This document shows positions 62,441 to 64,000 of a stretch of 64,000 nt of DNA, piece after piece. Every line of letters begins with the position of its first letter. The first letter of the stretch is position 1. This stretch comes from Inediibacterium massiliense. Its GTDB lineage: Bacteria; Bacillota; Clostridia; Peptostreptococcales; Thermotaleaceae. The stretch is taken from the NCBI RefSeq assembly GCF_001282725.1, contig NZ_LN876587.1, forward strand, positions 987,695 through 1,051,694. The letters are read 5' to 3'. The notes under the pieces were generated by a model. The model worked only from the letters and a program-made list of their open reading frames with translations, did no database searches and was not told the DNA's origin. Position numbers and translations under genes: made by a program.

Positions 62441-62830
62441 ATGAAAATGAAAGTAAAAACAATGCCAATTGAAAATATTACATTGGAATTTGAGGATGGA
62501 GTTACAAGAAGTATTAAGTTTTGTAATTATGCGTTTGCAATCTTAGATGAAGAGTTTGAAGAAGGTAGTATAAAAATTCTTGTAAATGCAATAATGAAGC
62601 CTTATAAATTTGGGGCTATGCTTCTTTATGGAGGTATGAAATCTATAGACAACAACATCACCTTAAAAGAAGCTGAGGAGATAACTACAAAATTGCCTTA
62701 TGAATCTATAAAAACAATAATTGAAAAAGCTTTGAAAGTATTCTCAGCAGAAAAAGGTGACGGAAAAAAGTTGACGAAGGAGCAGGAGAAAATGATCAGT
62801 CAGATGATGATGCAGATGATAAAAGCATAG
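62441..62830 (+). CDS. tail assembly chaperone (G protein)
   Basis: 129 aa after AGGAGG. VKTMPIENITLEFEDGVTRSI and the helical rest match Firmicutes tail chaperones encoded between tube and tape measure genes. The end KKLTKEQEKMISQMMMQM overlaps a second reading frame, and a slippery site at 62764-62770 lets a fraction of ribosomes make a G-T fusion. Confidence 0.85.
   Translation: MKMKVKTMPIENITLEFEDGVTRSIKFCNYAFAILDEEFEEGSIKILVNAIMKPYKFGAMLLYGGMKSIDNNITLKEAEEITTKLPYESIKTIIEKALKVFSAEKGDGKKLTKEQEKMISQMMMQMIKA
62764..62770 (+). promoter_or_regulatory. programmed -1 ribosomal frameshift site
   Basis: A AAA AAG in the zero frame of the chaperone gene (codons AAA 62765-62767, AAG 62768-62770), the classic slippery heptamer. 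A -1 shift here joins the open frame that ends at 63024. Confidence 0.8.
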
Positions 62831-63024
62831 ATTGGGATTACTTGAATTATTTATACTGTTCTAAATTACATAGGACTGAGGAAGAGTTTTGGTTTAATTC
62901 TACACCAGTAAAAACATATTATTTGATTGATAAATATATTGAAGAATTACAGAAAAAAGCAAATATAACTAATGGAAAAGAAGTTGTACAAGAAGATTAT
63001 ATAGATAATGTTCCAGGATTATAA
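62770..63024 (+). CDS. T extension of the frameshifted tail chaperone (G-T)
   Basis: Read in the -1 frame from 62770: an acidic linker (DEGAGENDQSDDDADD), then IDWDYLNYLYCSKLHRTEEE and FWFNSTPVKTYYLIDKYIEE, the T domain that contacts the tape measure protein. The fusion would be about 194 aa (110 from G plus 84). An isolated TTG start at 62842 has no ribosome site, supporting expression only by frameshift. Confidence 0.8.
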   Translation, partial: VDEGAGENDQSDDDADDKSIDWDYLNYLYCSKLHRTEEEFWFNSTPVKTYYLIDKYIEELQKKANITNGKEVVQEDYIDNVPGL

Positions 63025-63069
63025 CACTCAGTTGGGGTGCTATTTTTTTATTGAAAGGTAGGTGAGAAT

Positions 63070-64000
63070 ATGTCAGAAAATGGAACTATAATTAAAGTTG
63101 GGATGAATTCAACAGGATTTCAAGCAGGTACATCTGAAATAAACAGAAAAATAAGAGTATTGGATAGTAGTTTTAAGGCAGTTAGTCAACAAGCTAAAGC
63201 TTTTGGGGAAACTACAGAAACATTAAAGCAAAAACAGGTAGCATTGACTGGTAAGATTGCATTACAAATAGGAAAAGTAAATCAATTAAGAGAAAAATAT
63301 GAACGTAGTAAAACTGAAACTGGAGAAAACAGTAAAGCAACAGAGAAACTAGCTATTGCATATAATCGAAGTGTTGAAGCTTTAAATAAAATGAAAGGAC
63401 AATTGAATAATGTTACACAAGAATTAGATAAGCAAAAAAATGAACTAAGTGAAACTCAACAAAAAATAGTTGATTATGGTAATAGTCTTGGTGAAGTTGG
63501 TAGTCAAATGAAAACTGTTGGTGCAGATATGCAAAAAGTTGGGGCGGTGATAACTGGTGCAAATGTAGTTATGGGAAAAATGGCAATGGACTTCGAAGAC
63601 TCTATGGCAAAAGTAGATACAATTGCTGATGTATCAAAAGAAGGTTTAGATGATTTAAGTGATGGAGTAGTTATGTTATCAAATACATTTGGAGAAAGTG
63701 CAGAAAAAATTGCAGAAGCAGAATATCAAACTATTTCATCTAATATCAAAACATCTGATTCTTTAAAGTTTGTATTTGATTCATCCAAATTAGCTAAAGC
63801 AGGATTTACAGAAACAACTACAGCAGTGGATATTCTAACAACTACTCTTAATGCTTATAAATTAGAAGCTAATGAAGCAACTACCATTAGTGATCAACTT
63901 GTAAAAGCTCAGAAATTAGGAAAATTTACAATTGGAGAATTAGGGGATAGTTTAGGTAATGTAATTCCGATCGCTAGTCAAATGGATATTTCTACGCAAT
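63070..64000 (+). CDS. phage tail tape measure protein (partial, 5' end)
   Basis: ATG 63070 after AAAGGTAGGTGAG; the frame stays open to the window end (310 codons). Begins TIIKVGMNSTGFQAGTSEIN, then coiled coils and the TP901-type domain MDFEDSMAKVDTIADVSKEG with TIGELGDSLGNVIPIA. It sets tail length and reaches the host membrane during injection. The gene is expected to continue for several hundred more codons. Confidence 0.93.
   Translation, partial: MSENGTIIKVGMNSTGFQAGTSEINRKIRVLDSSFKAVSQQAKAFGETTETLKQKQVALTGKIALQIGKVNQLREKYERSKTETGENSKATEKLAIAYNRSVEALNKMKGQLNNVTQELDKQKNELSETQQKIVDYGNSLGEVGSQMKTVGADMQKVGAVITGANVVMGKMAMDFEDSMAKVDTIADVSKEGLDDLSDGVVMLSNTFGESAEKIAEAEYQTISSNIKTSDSLKFVFDSSKLAKAGFTETTTAVDILTTTLNAYKLEANEATTISDQLVKAQKLGKFTIGELGDSLGNVIPIASQMDISTQ

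Noticed and set aside
1-64000. rRNA, tRNA or insertion-sequence genes
   Set aside because: No CCA-type cloverleaf, rRNA block or transposase with terminal inverted repeats was seen by reading; a tRNAscan search could still find a missed tRNA.

Overview
The window reads as the chromosome of a low-GC, spore-forming member of the Clostridia carrying a prophage. The host call rests on spoIIIAA-AH, spoIVB and spo0A in their usual clostridial neighbourhood (efp upstream; yqhY, nusB, folD, xseAB, ispA, dxs, tlyA, argR and recN between). AT-rich codons, frequent TTG/GTG starts and strong AGGAGG ribosome binding sites agree. An OLE RNA with its partner gene oapA narrows this to the anaerobic/extremophilic Firmicutes that carry OLE (Alkaliphilus-like lineages); I cannot name a species.

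Region 1 (1-15.8 kb) is a Gram-positive type IV pilus / type II secretion-like locus in two blocks. Block A (to 5.7 kb) has two pseudopilins, a very large PilX-like protein and a von Willebrand A protein that could sit at the pilus tip. Block B (7.8-15.8 kb) has the PilC platform, a major-pilin-like protein, PilM, PilN, a PilO with an extra C-terminal beta domain, a secreted SLH protein and four more pseudopilin/PilX-like proteins. The assembly ATPases and prepilin peptidase are not in the window. htpG, under a perfect CIRCE operator, sits between the blocks.

Region 2 (15.9-38.9 kb) is host core: Xaa-Pro peptidase, EF-P, a clostridial zinc-ribbon protein, the eight-gene spoIIIA operon, the Asp23/AmaP/DUF2273 envelope-stress trio, nusB, a TsaD paralogue, folD, xseA, xseB, ispA, a DUF212 protein, OLE RNA (about 570 nt, with its own promoter and pairing ends), oapA, dxs, tlyA, argR, recN, spoIVB and spo0A.

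Region 3 (39.0-64 kb) is mobile DNA starting directly after the spo0A terminator. First come a tyrosine recombinase, a winged-helix protein and a DUF3102 remnant (possibly an older plasmid-like element). Next is a lysogeny switch (minus-strand XRE repressor, operator array, strong rightward promoter). The early region encodes a DGxHR protein, a HicA-like-tailed coiled-coil protein, a 1072-aa two-barrel RNA polymerase with the DxDGD signature (YonO/QDE-1 superfamily) and an initiator-like protein followed by three 33-bp-spaced iterons and an AT-rich repeat. Small proteins, GIY-YIG and HNH nucleases follow, then an HK97-type head and siphovirus tail module: terminase, portal, protease, capsid, connectors, tail tube, a frameshifted chaperone with an A AAA AAG slip site, and the start of the tape measure protein, cut by the window end. 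The right prophage end, lysis genes and att sites lie outside.

The two items most worth following are the OLE RNA/OapA locus and the phage polymerase with its adjacent iteron origin and the chain of intergenic hairpins in the phage transcript.
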